Positions 26,243 to 34,847 of a stretch of 64,000 nucleotides of DNA are shown one piece after another. Numbering within the stretch: the stretch's first letter is position 1; every line of letters begins with the position of its first letter. Both the position numbers and the translations under genes were made by a program. Source of the DNA: Pseudomonas sp. MWU13-2105 (GTDB taxonomy: Bacteria; Pseudomonadota; Gammaproteobacteria; Pseudomonadales; Pseudomonadaceae); the NCBI RefSeq assembly GCF_023242315.1, contig NZ_JALLIY010000006.1:248001-312000 (forward strand), read 5' to 3'. Below the pieces are notes generated by a model. That model was not told the origin of the DNA, did not search any database, and saw only the letters and a program-made list of their open reading frames with translations.

Positions 26243-26686
26243 CTATCCGACTGACACCCCGGCGTCCGCCACGAGCCCCAACGCCTCGACCGCACTGATC
26301 GCGCACTGCTCGTCGATATCCGAAGTATCCCCGGTGATCCCGATGGCGCCGATCACCCGCCCCTCCTGATCACGAATCAACACCCCACCCGGCGCTGGCA
26401 CCACGCAGCCCTGCCCCAGGCTGTTCAACGCCGCCACGAACGCCGGCCGTTGCTGCGCGTCCAGCGCCAGCAAGCGCGAGCCCTTGCCCAGGGCGATCGC
26501 GCCCCAGGCCTTGCCGATGGCGATCTGCGGGCGCAACAGGCTCGCCCCGTCCTCGCGTTGCAGTGTCACCAGGTGACCACCGCCATCCAGCACCGCAATG
26601 GTCAGCGGTGCCGCCGAAATGGCTCGGCCGGCGGAAATCGCCTGGCTGGCCAGGTTGACTGCGACGTTCAAGGTTAAAGCGCTCAT
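26243..26686 (-). CDS. GlcG/HbpS-family protein
   Basis: The 147-residue protein is of the Haem_degrading (GlcG/HbpS/PduO-C) family, with the characteristic PLTIAVLDGGGHLVTLQR and GALGIxTGDTSD-type GAIGITGDTSDIDE blocks. Members occur in glycolate and glyoxylate gene sets, but their biochemical role is unclear. It is divergent from gcl and shares with it two TTGTATACAA operators, tying it to glyoxylate use. The start at 26686 fits the family; the open frame before it is AT-rich promoter DNA. Confidence 0.85.
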   Translation of the reverse strand: MSALTLNVAVNLASQAISAGRAISAAPLTIAVLDGGGHLVTLQREDGASLLRPQIAIGKAWGAIALGKGSRLLALDAQQRPAFVAALNSLGQGCVVPAPGGVLIRDQEGRVIGAIGITGDTSDIDEQCAISAVEALGLVADAGVSVG

Positions 26687-26774
26687 GGTGCCGTCCTTAT
26701 CGAGTGAGGGAGAGCCGTTACGCTCCGTTTCCGAAGGCGTCCGACCAAACAAATAGAACACAATGTTAAATATT

Positions 26775-26790
26775 TTTGTATACAAAAACA
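26775..26790. promoter_or_regulatory. Perfect 16-bp palindrome TTTTTGTATACAAAAA
   Basis: This is the longest copy of the recurrent operator, 89 bp upstream of the glcG-like start. It probably governs that gene, and perhaps gcl together with the site at 26904. Confidence 0.65.
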
Positions 26791-26859
26791 CAACAACAAT
26801 CACCAAAATCTCCGACAAACGGCCTCAGAACCAATCTGACAATCATTTTAGAAAAGGCA

Positions 26860-26913
26860 TTGACCAGCGTCGTCCGGCGTGAATAAACTCGCCACACAGC
26901 AACTTGTATACAA
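26860..26913 (+). promoter_or_regulatory. gcl promoter with TTGTATACAA operator just downstream
   Basis: TTGACC at 26860 and TAAACT at 26884 are 18 bp apart. The operator TTGTATACAA (26904-26913) would cover the first transcribed bases. It lies 26 bp before the gcl ATG. Confidence 0.5.
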
Positions 26914-26939
26914 TTACAAAACGCAAGAGGCACAAAACA

Positions 26940-28715
26940 ATGAGCAAAATGAGAGCAATCGAAGCTGCCGTCCTGGTGATGCGCCGCGAAGGGGTGGACA
27001 CCGCCTTCGGCATTCCCGGTGCCGCGATCAACCCGCTGTACAGCGCGTTGCAAAAGCTCGGCGGTATCGATCACGTCCTTGCTCGCCACGTCGAAGGCGC
27101 CTCGCACATGGCCGAGGGCTATACCCGTACCAAGGCCGGCAATATCGGCGTGTGCATCGGCACTTCGGGCCCGGCCGGCACCGACATGGTCACCGGCCTG
27201 TACAGCGCCAGCGCCGACTCGATCCCGATCCTCTGCATCACCGGCCAGGCACCGCGGGCGCGGTTGCACAAGGAAGACTTCCAGGCCGTGGACATCACCA
27301 ACATCGTCAAGCCGGTGACCAAGTGGGCGACCACCGTGCTCGAACCCGGCCAGGTGCCCTACGCTTTCCAGAAAGCCTTTTATGAGATGCGCTCCGGTCG
27401 TCCCGGCCCGGTGCTGATCGACCTGCCGTTCGATGTGCAGATGGCCCAGATCGAATTCGATATCGACGCCTACCAACCGCTGCCCCTGGCCAAGCCAGGC
27501 GCCACGCGCATCCAGGTCGAGAAGGCGCTGGCCCTGCTCGACCAGGCCGAACGTCCGTTGCTGGTGGCCGGTGGCGGCATCATCAATGCCGATGCCAGCG
27601 CGTTGCTGGTGGAGTTCGCCGAACTGACCGGCATTCCGGTGATCCCGACCCTGATGGGCTGGGGCACGATTCCCGACGATCACCCGCTGATGGTCGGCAT
27701 GGTCGGGCTGCAAACCTCCCACCGCTACGGCAACGCCACGCTGCTCAAATCCGATGTGGTGCTGGGCCTCGGCAACCGCTGGGCCAACCGGCACACCGGT
27801 TCCGTCGAGGTCTACACCGAAGGGCGCAAGTTCATTCACGTGGACATCGAACCGACCCAGATCGGCCGCGTATTCACCCCGGACCTGGGCATCGTTTCCG
27901 ACGCCGCCGCGGCCCTGAGCATGTTTATCGAAGTGGCCCATGAATGGCAGGCCGCCGGCAAGCTCAAGGATCGCAGTGCCTGGCTGAACGATTGCCAACA
28001 ACGCAAGGCCAGCCTGCAGCGCAAGACCCACTTCGACAACGTGCCGGTCAAGCCCCAGCGCGTCTATGAAGAGATGAACCAGGTATTCGGCAAGGACACC
28101 TGCTATGTCAGCACCATCGGCCTGTCGCAGATTGCCGGCGCGCAATTCCTCCACGTCTACAAGCCACGGCACTGGATCAACTGCGGCCAGGCCGGCCCCC
28201 TGGGCTGGACCATTCCGGCCGCTCTGGGGGTGGTCAAGGCCGACCCGAACCGCAAGGTGGTGGCACTGTCCGGCGACTATGACTTCCAGTTCATGATCGA
28301 GGAACTGGCGGTGGGCGCGCAGTTCAAGCTGCCGTATATCCATGTGGTGGTGAACAACTCCTACCTGGGGTTGATCCGCCAGGCCCAGCGTGGCTTCGAC
28401 ATGGACTACTGCGTGCAGCTGTCCTTCGACAATCTCAATGCTCCCGAGCTCAACGGCTATGGCGTGGACCACGTGGCCGTCGCCGAGGGCCTGGGTTGCA
28501 AGGCCCTGCGGGTGTTCGAGCCGGAGCAGATCCAGGGCGCGCTGCGTCAGGCCCAGGCCATGATCGAGGAGTTCAGGGTGCCGGTGATTGTCGAGATCAT
28601 CCTCGAGCGGGTGACCAATATCTCCATGGGCACCGAGATCAACGCTATCAACGAGTTCGAGGACCTGGCGCTGGTCGGCAACGATGCGCCGACGGCGATT
28701 GCGCTGCTCGACTGA
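26940..28715 (+). CDS. gcl: Glyoxylate carboligase (tartronate-semialdehyde synthase)
   Basis: Joins two glyoxylates into tartronate semialdehyde with CO2 release. It is a 591-residue ThDP and FAD enzyme. In place of the catalytic Glu of other ThDP enzymes it has Val51 ([12 protein letters not shown]), the hallmark of this enzyme. The ThDP/Mg motif is GDYDFQF followed by VVVNNSYLG. It consumes glyoxylate made by AllA and heads the gcl-hyi-glxR run. The start at 26940 ([11 protein letters not shown]) matches known family members. Confidence 0.96.
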   Translation: MSKMRAIEAAVLVMRREGVDTAFGIPGAAINPLYSALQKLGGIDHVLARHVEGASHMAEGYTRTKAGNIGVCIGTSGPAGTDMVTGLYSASADSIPILCITGQAPRARLHKEDFQAVDITNIVKPVTKWATTVLEPGQVPYAFQKAFYEMRSGRPGPVLIDLPFDVQMAQIEFDIDAYQPLPLAKPGATRIQVEKALALLDQAERPLLVAGGGIINADASALLVEFAELTGIPVIPTLMGWGTIPDDHPLMVGMVGLQTSHRYGNATLLKSDVVLGLGNRWANRHTGSVEVYTEGRKFIHVDIEPTQIGRVFTPDLGIVSDAAAALSMFIEVAHEWQAAGKLKDRSAWLNDCQQRKASLQRKTHFDNVPVKPQRVYEEMNQVFGKDTCYVSTIGLSQIAGAQFLHVYKPRHWINCGQAGPLGWTIPAALGVVKADPNRKVVALSGDYDFQFMIEELAVGAQFKLPYIHVVVNNSYLGLIRQAQRGFDMDYCVQLSFDNLNAPELNGYGVDHVAVAEGLGCKALRVFEPEQIQGALRQAQAMIEEFRVPVIVEIILERVTNISMGTEINAINEFEDLALVGNDAPTAIALLD

Positions 28716-28825
28716 TCCATCCGGGCATAAACACGATCCGCGGGCGCTGGTGATCTCCTCCCGAGAGCACGCGTTGCGCCCGCGGTCTGCCCAAATGCTT
28801 TGTATCGATTCGCAAGGAGATCACC

Positions 28826-29608
28826 ATGCCACGCTTTGCCGCCAACCTGTCCATGCTGTTCACCGAACAGGAGTTCCTGGCCCGTTTCAAGGCCGCCGCC
28901 GCTGCCGGTTTCAGCGGTGTGGAGTACCTGTTCCCCTACGACTTCAGCTCAGCCGAGATCAAGGCACAACTCGACAGCCATGGCCTGACCCAGGTGCTGT
29001 TCAACCTGCCGGCCGGCGACTGGGCCAAGGGCGAACGCGGGATTGCCTGCCACCCGGAGCGGGTCGAGGAGTTCCGCGCCGGGGTCGACCTGGCCATCGC
29101 CTATGCACAGGTGCTGGGCAATACCCAGCTCAACTGCCTGGCCGGCATCCGCCCCCGGGGCGTCGACGAGGCTGTGCTGGAAAAGACCTTCGTCGCCAAC
29201 CTCAAGTATGCCGCCGACAAGCTTGAAGCCGTCGGCATCCGCCTGGTGATGGAAGCGATCAACACCCGCGACATCCCCGGCTTCTACCTGAACACCACGG
29301 CACAGGCCCTGTCGATCCGCCATCAGGTGGGCAGCGCCAACCTGTTCCTGCAATACGACATCTACCACATGCAGATCATGGAAGGTGACCTGGCGCGGCG
29401 CCTGTCCGAGCACCTGGCCGAGATCAACCATGTGCAACTGGCCGACAACCCCGGGCGGCATGAACCGGGAACCGGGGAAATCAACTACCGGTTCCTGTTC
29501 GAGCACCTGGAGCGCATCGGTTACCAGGGCTGGGTCGGCTGCGAATACAAGCCGCTGACCAGCACCGAAGCCGGGCTGGGCTGGCTGAAAACCCATAACG
29601 CGATATAA
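28826..29608 (+). CDS. hyi: Hydroxypyruvate isomerase
   Basis: Interconverts hydroxypyruvate and tartronate semialdehyde. It is a 260-residue TIM barrel of the xylose-isomerase-like family. Seen are PRFAANLSMLFTE at the start, LVMEAINTRDIPGF with a metal Glu, QYDIYHMQIMEGD and NHVQLADNPGRHEPGTGEI. A strong AAGGAGATCACC precedes the ATG. It is 110 bp after gcl and 18 bp before glxR. Confidence 0.95.
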   Translation: MPRFAANLSMLFTEQEFLARFKAAAAAGFSGVEYLFPYDFSSAEIKAQLDSHGLTQVLFNLPAGDWAKGERGIACHPERVEEFRAGVDLAIAYAQVLGNTQLNCLAGIRPRGVDEAVLEKTFVANLKYAADKLEAVGIRLVMEAINTRDIPGFYLNTTAQALSIRHQVGSANLFLQYDIYHMQIMEGDLARRLSEHLAEINHVQLADNPGRHEPGTGEINYRFLFEHLERIGYQGWVGCEYKPLTSTEAGLGWLKTHNAI

Positions 29609-29626
29609 GAAAAAGAGGACCTTATC

Positions 29627-30517
29627 ATGGCTAAAATCGGTTTTATCGGCACCGGCATCATGGGCCATCCCATGGCCGCCAATCTGCAAAAGGCAGGTCA
29701 CAGCCTGTTCCTGTCCAACCACCACGACGCCGCCCCGGTCGACCTGATCAATGCCGGCGCGGTAGCTCTGGCGAGCCCGAAGGAAGTGGCCCGGGAAGCC
29801 GAGTTCATCATCGTCATGGTGCCGGACACGCCGCAGGTCGAAGACGTGCTGTTGCGTGCCGACGGGATTGCCGCCGGCGTCGGTCCGGGCAAAATCGTCA
29901 TCGATATGAGTTCGATCTCGCCCACTGCCACCAAGGCGTTCGCGGCCAGGATCAACGAGCAGGGCGCGCAGTACCTCGACGCCCCGGTGTCCGGCGGTGA
30001 AGTCGGCGCCAAGGCCGCGACCCTGAGCATCATGGTCGGCGGCGACGCCCAGGCCTTCGCCCGCGCCCTGCCGCTGTTCCAGCACATGGGCAAGAACATC
30101 ACCCTGGTGGGCGGCAACGGTGACGGCCAGACCGCCAAGGTGGCGAACCAGATCATCGTCGCCCTGAATATCCAGGCAGTGGCCGAAGCGCTGTTGTTCG
30201 CCGCGAAGAACGGCGCCGACCCGGCCAAGGTACGTGAGGCCCTGATGGGCGGCTTTGCCTCGTCGAAGATCCTCGAAGTGCATGGCGAGCGCATGATCAA
30301 GGGTACCTTCGACCCGGGCTTCCGCATCAGCCTGCACCAGAAGGACCTGAATCTGGCCCTGGCCGGTGCCCGCGAGTTGAATATCAACCTGCCCAACACC
30401 GCGAATGCCCAGCAGGTGTTCAACACTTGCGCGGCCATCGGCGGCAGCCAGTGGGACCATTCGGCGCTGATCAAGGGCCTGGAGCATATGGCGAATTTCT
30501 CGATTCGCGAGCGCTAG
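29627..30517 (+). CDS. glxR: Tartronate semialdehyde reductase
   Basis: Reduces tartronate semialdehyde to D-glycerate with NAD(P)H. The 296 residues belong to the beta-hydroxyacid dehydrogenase family. The Rossmann motif is GFIGTGIMG at 4-12, the substrate loop DAPVSGGEVGAKAATL, and the catalytic Lys lies in GQTAKVANQ near 171. It is the last step of the glycerate pathway here. Glycerate kinase (ttuD) and pyruvate kinase genes, which follow glxR in several pseudomonads, are absent at this place. Confidence 0.94.
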   Translation: MAKIGFIGTGIMGHPMAANLQKAGHSLFLSNHHDAAPVDLINAGAVALASPKEVAREAEFIIVMVPDTPQVEDVLLRADGIAAGVGPGKIVIDMSSISPTATKAFAARINEQGAQYLDAPVSGGEVGAKAATLSIMVGGDAQAFARALPLFQHMGKNITLVGGNGDGQTAKVANQIIVALNIQAVAEALLFAAKNGADPAKVREALMGGFASSKILEVHGERMIKGTFDPGFRISLHQKDLNLALAGARELNINLPNTANAQQVFNTCAAIGGSQWDHSALIKGLEHMANFSIRER

Positions 30518-30542
30518 CCCCCTCCCGGCTGCACGCGCTCAA

Positions 30543-30678
30543 CTGTAGGAGCGAGCTTGCCGCGCTGAGGCCCGTGAGCCGTGCATTGCCTGCTCGGTCG
30601 CCATCGCCGGCAAGCCGGCTCCCAGAATGTTGCGTCGAGCGCAGATCCTGTAGGAGCAGAGCTTGCTCGCGAAAGCGG
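30543..30678. repeat. REP cluster, three arms
   Basis: CTGTAGGAGCGAGCTTGCCG, the inverse ATCGCCGGCAAGCCGGCTCC and CTGTAGGAGCAGAGCTTGCT occur in sequence. It marks the end of the gcl-hyi-glxR unit. Confidence 0.75.
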
Positions 30679-30714
30679 TCTTGCGCCCCCAAAGAATCCC
30701 CCTGACACATCAGC

Positions 30715-31635
30715 ATGCCGAAGACGCCCAACACACCCCACTGCCCGGACTGGGCAACCGCCCTGCTCAACGGCTTCAGCCAGATATTCCTGCAGTGCCA
30801 TCCGCTCTGCGGCCTGTGCTGCCTGCTGGCGATACTCCTGAGCGCACCGGCCCTGCTCGGCGGCGCGCTGCTCGGCGGTCTTGCCGGCCTGCTCACCGCC
30901 CAACGTCGCGACTACCCCAAGGCCGAACGCCAGGCCGGTCTCTACAGCTACAACGGCGTGCTGCTGGGCCTGCTGCTCAGCCAGCAATTGCCCTGGTCGA
31001 CATGGCTCCCGCCGCTGATCATCGCCGCCTCCGGCCTGAGCGCGATCCTGGTCCGGCAATGGCTCAAACATGCCGGCGACGCCCAGAGCCTGCCCGCCTA
31101 CACCGCGCCCTTCGTCGGCCTGGGCTGGTTGCTGCTGGCCTGCATAACCGTCGCCCAACCGAACAGCCTGCCACCCGCCCTCGATAACACCATTGCCTAC
31201 GCCAACGCCGTCTTTATCAGCCTGGGCCAGATCATGTTCCTCGACCAGCCCCTGGCGGCCTTGTCGATCCTCATCGGACTGCTGCTCGCCAATCGCCGCG
31301 CCGCCTTCTGGGCGCTCCTCGGCAGCACCGTCGGACTGGCCTTGACCCTCCTGCACGATCCGGCGTCCCACACCCAGCTCGGACTGGCCGGCTACAACCC
31401 GGCGCTGGTCGCCCTCGCCCTGAGCCAACGGCAGCGAACACCCTGGCCCGCGCTGATCGGCATACTCCTGGCGAGCCTGCTGACACCCGGTTTTTCCGCC
31501 CTCGGCCTGGCGCCGCTGACCGCGCCCTTTATCCTCGCCTCCTGGCTGGTTCAGGCCGGGGCCCGTGTCTTGCACCAGACAAGCAACAGCAGACAGCAAA
31601 CCCAATGCTGGCCGGCAAAGGAAACGGAATCCTGA
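30715..31635 (+). CDS. Urea transporter (UT family)
   Basis: This membrane protein has 306 residues and about ten hydrophobic segments. It shows the two-fold internal repeat of urea channels: YNGVLLGLLLSQQLPW in the first half and GYNPALVALALSQRQRTPW in the second. LPAYTAPFV and LTAPFILASW are the paired pore helices. Allantoicase and ureidoglycolate lyase in this cluster each release urea, so it may let urea out or in. No urease gene is in the window. Confidence 0.85.
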   Translation: MPKTPNTPHCPDWATALLNGFSQIFLQCHPLCGLCCLLAILLSAPALLGGALLGGLAGLLTAQRRDYPKAERQAGLYSYNGVLLGLLLSQQLPWSTWLPPLIIAASGLSAILVRQWLKHAGDAQSLPAYTAPFVGLGWLLLACITVAQPNSLPPALDNTIAYANAVFISLGQIMFLDQPLAALSILIGLLLANRRAAFWALLGSTVGLALTLLHDPASHTQLGLAGYNPALVALALSQRQRTPWPALIGILLASLLTPGFSALGLAPLTAPFILASWLVQAGARVLHQTSNSRQQTQCWPAKETES

Positions 31636-31750
31636 AAACGCCGCAAAGCCCTGTGGAAGTGCACCCAATGCTCCCGCCAAAGCCCCCCGGCTTGCGCATT
31701 GACCGGCAATCCCCCACGCTTCCCGCATCCATAAGCTTGGGCAACACCTC

Positions 31751-32575
31751 ATGAACAGCAACAACGACTGGCGCCAGCGGCTCTACGTCATGGTTTTCCA
31801 GACCGACACCATCGCCGGCAGGCGCTTCGACAAAATCCTCCTGTTGATCATCCTCGCCAGCCTGGTGATCGTGATCCTCGACAGCATCGAGAGTTTCCAC
31901 CAGACCTTCGCCGACGCCCTGGCCTATATCGAATGGGGCTTCACCGTCATCTTCGCCATCGAGTACCTGCTGCGCCTGTACTGCTCGCCACGGCCGCTGC
32001 GCTATGCCTTCAGCTTCTACGGGCTGGTGGACCTGCTGGCCATCGTGCCGGGGATCCTCGCGCTCTACTACAGCGACGCCCAGTACCTGCTGATCATCCG
32101 CATCATCCGCATGCTGCGGATCTTCCGGGTACTCAAGCTCGGCCCATACCTGAAACAGGCGCATTACCTGCTCGACGCCCTGCGCGGCAGCAAGCAGAAG
32201 ATCCTGGTATTCCTGCTCAGCGTCTGCACCCTGGTGATCGTGTTCGGCACCCTGATGTACGTGGTCGAAGGCCCGGAACATGGCTTTACCAGCATTCCCA
32301 AGGGGATCTACTGGGCTATCGTTACCCTCACCACCGTGGGTTATGGCGATATCGTGCCCAAGACCGTGCTGGGCCAGGTAATTTCATCCCTGGTGATGAT
32401 CACCGGTTACTCGATTATCGCCGTGCCCACCGGGATCTTCACCGCCGAATTGGCCAGCGCCATGCGCGGTGACTCGCACAAGCACGACTGCCCGGTCTGC
32501 GGGAAAAACAGCCACGAGCCGGAAGCCTCTTTCTGCTCTCGCTGCGGCAATGCTCTATACAATAAAATAGAATAA
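31751..32575 (+). CDS. Voltage-gated-like K+ channel with C-terminal zinc ribbon
   Basis: The protein has 274 residues. Six membrane segments S1-S6 include an Arg-rich S4 (RIIRMLRIFRVLK, 117-129). The selectivity filter is TVGYGD at 195-200, so K+ is the expected ion. After S6 a short cytoplasmic tail ends in a zinc ribbon with Cys247/Cys250 and Cys262/Cys265 (CPVC and CSRC). The ribbon may sense metal or redox state or aid assembly; this is inference. It stands alone. Confidence 0.9.
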   Translation: MNSNNDWRQRLYVMVFQTDTIAGRRFDKILLLIILASLVIVILDSIESFHQTFADALAYIEWGFTVIFAIEYLLRLYCSPRPLRYAFSFYGLVDLLAIVPGILALYYSDAQYLLIIRIIRMLRIFRVLKLGPYLKQAHYLLDALRGSKQKILVFLLSVCTLVIVFGTLMYVVEGPEHGFTSIPKGIYWAIVTLTTVGYGDIVPKTVLGQVISSLVMITGYSIIAVPTGIFTAELASAMRGDSHKHDCPVCGKNSHEPEASFCSRCGNALYNKIE

Positions 32576-32667
32576 GCAAAGTATTTTTTAATCTTTAAAT
32601 GACTATGTCAGCGCCGTTATAGTTGCTGGCAAATTGCCCCTCTCTCAGCTGAAACAAGGACTGCGCA

Positions 32668-33666
32668 GTGAAAAAACTCTTTGGCGCCTCACTTTTGGCC
32701 GCTGGCTTGGCCTTTGCCAGCCTGGCCCAGGCCGCACCGACCTTGCTGAACGTTTCCTACGACGTGATGCGTGACTTCTACAAGGACTACAACGCGGCGT
32801 TCCAGAAGCACTGGCAGGCCGAACACAATGAAAACATCACCTTGCAGATGTCCTTCGGCGGCTCCAGCAAACAGGCGCGCTCGGTCATCGACGGCCTGCC
32901 GGCGGACGTGATCACCATGAACATGGCCACCGACATCAACGCCCTGGTGGACAACGGCAAGCTGGTGCCGGACAACTGGGTCACGCGCCTGCCGAACAAC
33001 AGCGCACCGTTCACTTCCGCCACCGTGTTCATCGTCCGCAAGGGCAACCCCAAGGCCCTGAAAGACTGGCCGGACCTGCTCAAGGACGGTGTCCAGGTAA
33101 TCGTGCCGAACCCCAAGACTTCGGGTAACGGCCGCTATACCTACCTGTCGGCCTGGGGCTATGTACTGAAGAACGGCGGTGACGAGAACAAGGCCAAGGA
33201 GTTTGTCGGCAAGCTGTTCAAGCAGGCCCCGGTGCTCGATACCGGCGGTCGCGCGGCAACCACCACCTTCATGACCAACCAGATCGGCGACGTGCTGGTG
33301 ACCTTCGAGAACGAAGCGGAAATGATTGCCCGCGAGTTCGGCCGCGACCAGTTCGAAGTGGTCTATCCGAGCGTGTCCGCCGAGGCCGAGCCACCGGTGA
33401 GCGTGGTCGACAAGGTGGTCGACAAGAAAGGCAGCCGCGCGGCGGCCGAGGAATACCTGAAGTACCTGTGGTCGCCGGAAGGCCAGGAAATCGCCGCCAA
33501 CAACTACCTGCGCCCGCGTGATCCGCAGGTGCTGGCCAAGTTCACCGACCGCTTCCCGAAAGTCGACTTCCTCTCGGTGGAAAAGACCTTCGGAGACTGG
33601 CGCACAGTGCAAAAGACCCACTTCAATGATGGTGGCGTGTTCGATCAGATCTACAACGGCAAGTAA
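32668..33666 (+). CDS. sbp: Periplasmic sulfate-binding protein, orphan copy
   Basis: Binds sulfate for an ABC importer. It has 332 residues with a signal peptide (MKKLFGASLLAAGLAFASLAQA). The mature protein shows LLNVSYDVMRDFYKDYN, FGGSSKQARSVIDGLPADVITMN-like blocks and PKTSGNGRYTYLSAWGY, all signatures of Sbp/CysP. In pseudomonads sbp is often followed by cysTWA; here the next feature is a long palindrome and opposite-strand genes. It therefore depends on transporter subunits encoded elsewhere. The upstream gap (32576-32667) is AT-rich promoter DNA. Confidence 0.94.
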   Translation: MKKLFGASLLAAGLAFASLAQAAPTLLNVSYDVMRDFYKDYNAAFQKHWQAEHNENITLQMSFGGSSKQARSVIDGLPADVITMNMATDINALVDNGKLVPDNWVTRLPNNSAPFTSATVFIVRKGNPKALKDWPDLLKDGVQVIVPNPKTSGNGRYTYLSAWGYVLKNGGDENKAKEFVGKLFKQAPVLDTGGRAATTTFMTNQIGDVLVTFENEAEMIAREFGRDQFEVVYPSVSAEAEPPVSVVDKVVDKKGSRAAAEEYLKYLWSPEGQEIAANNYLRPRDPQVLAKFTDRFPKVDFLSVEKTFGDWRTVQKTHFNDGGVFDQIYNGK

Positions 33667-33684
33667 CTGATACCACGCGGCATT

Positions 33685-33746
33685 GAACACACCGCCCCCC
33701 CTGTAGGAGCCGGCTTGCCGGCTCCTACAGGGGGGGCGGTGTGTTC
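33685..33746. repeat. Perfect 29-bp inverted repeat with 4-base loop (REP-derived)
   Basis: Both arms contain CCCCCCCTGTAGGAGCCGG, extended outwards through GAACACACCG, with loop CTTG. The core is the CTGTAGGAGCCGGCTTGCC REP, but the match continues well past the REP boundary without a mismatch. It lies between the convergent sbp and DUF5666 genes and can serve as terminator for both. Confidence 0.95.
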
Positions 33747-33764
33747 GAGACAATGGAACGGCCG

Positions 33765-34403
33765 CTACATCGGCGGCTTGAGCCCATCCTTGCCTGCCGA
33801 AATCCCCGCCGCTGTCAACTTGCCATCCGCGCCCTGCTGGGCAAACAGCACCACCTTCACCCCCGGCTTGAGCAAGCTGCGATCGCCTGGCAGCAGATTG
33901 ACCACGGGCACATCGTCCGGCACCACGACCTTCTTCTCCCCGCCTTTGTAGCTCAGGGTCAGGGTCCGCCCATTGGCGACCTTCAACTCACCCACCCGGC
34001 CATTGGTCATGGTGCTGCCCTGCGCCAGATCGAATGGCCGGTGACCGTCCCCGGTACCGGCCAGCTCCGGCGGGAATACATGCACTTCCATCGCCGTCAG
34101 CGTGCCATCCGGGCCAGGCATCGCTGCCGTGCCGATGTAGCTGCCGGGTTTGATATCCGAGAGCTTGGCGAGGGTCACAGCGCGTACCTGGGTGTCCTTG
34201 CTCAGGCCTACCGTGACATCTTCATTGCCAATGGTATGGACCTTGAGGGCATCGCCGTCGAGCGCCGTGATTTCACCGCGCACCGCCACCCGCTGGGCCG
34301 GGGCATCGGCGGCCTGGGCAAGGCCAGCAGAGATCAATACCGCCAGGCTCATCGCCGAGGCCAACGCACTACGGCGGGCCAACTTGCCGAAAATCGAATT
34401 CAT
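33765..34403 (-). CDS. Secreted DUF5666-type protein
   Basis: The 212-residue protein has a signal peptide ending ISAGLAQA and a mature beta-rich body. Repeating OB-like units (VRGEITALDGDALKVHT, DIKPGSYIGTAA, LTLSYKGGEKKVVVPDDVPVV) are characteristic of DUF5666 proteins. The function is unknown; it is probably periplasmic. It follows the lipoprotein gene (34445-34837) by 41 bp on the same strand. The start at 34403 is chosen by the signal peptide. Confidence 0.7.
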   Translation of the reverse strand: MNSIFGKLARRSALASAMSLAVLISAGLAQAADAPAQRVAVRGEITALDGDALKVHTIGNEDVTVGLSKDTQVRAVTLAKLSDIKPGSYIGTAAMPGPDGTLTAMEVHVFPPELAGTGDGHRPFDLAQGSTMTNGRVGELKVANGRTLTLSYKGGEKKVVVPDDVPVVNLLPGDRSLLKPGVKVVLFAQQGADGKLTAAGISAGKDGLKPPM

Positions 34404-34444
34404 GGGGTACCAGGTTCCTTGGATGGGAGATAAACCGTTCTCAC

Positions 34445-34837
34445 TCACTGCCCGAACTGCTTGCTCAACCCCGGCGGCACGCCATGGATATCGGTGTCCT
34501 CCCAGGGCCCGTTGGGGCTGATGGCGCGGCTCCAGCCGTTGCTCCAGCGGTAGTAGGTGCGCTGGCGATAAAAGGTGTTGGACTGATTGTCGAGGACATA
34601 GACGCCCATCTGCCCGTCCCAATGACTGTTACCACCCGGCGGTGGGGCAAAAGTCGGCGAGAAGCTCGGACGTGGTTTGCTCGGTGGGATCGGCCTGCCC
34701 GGCGTACCCGATGGATAAGGTTGGGTCGTCGGACCGGCAGGCGGGATCGTCGGCCCCTCCGGCGGCGGGCGATGCACCGCACAAGCGCTCAACCCCAGGA
34801 CCAGCGTTAACAGGGTGAAGCGAGCGATGGCGGTCAT
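34445..34837 (-). CDS. Proline-rich lipoprotein of unknown function
   Basis: The protein has 130 residues. A lipobox LSAC at about 16-19 follows a short hydrophobic signal. The next 50 residues are Pro/Ser/Thr-rich, as in cell-wall spacer regions. The C-terminal 60 residues form a Trp/Tyr-rich domain (VYVLDNQSNTFYRQRTYYRW). It lies 10 bp downstream of ccmI on the same strand and may be co-transcribed with the end of the ccm operon. No family was named. Confidence 0.7.
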   Translation of the reverse strand: MTAIARFTLLTLVLGLSACAVHRPPPEGPTIPPAGPTTQPYPSGTPGRPIPPSKPRPSFSPTFAPPPGGNSHWDGQMGVYVLDNQSNTFYRQRTYYRWSNGWSRAISPNGPWEDTDIHGVPPGLSKQFGQ

Positions 34838-34847
34838 GGCGAATTCT

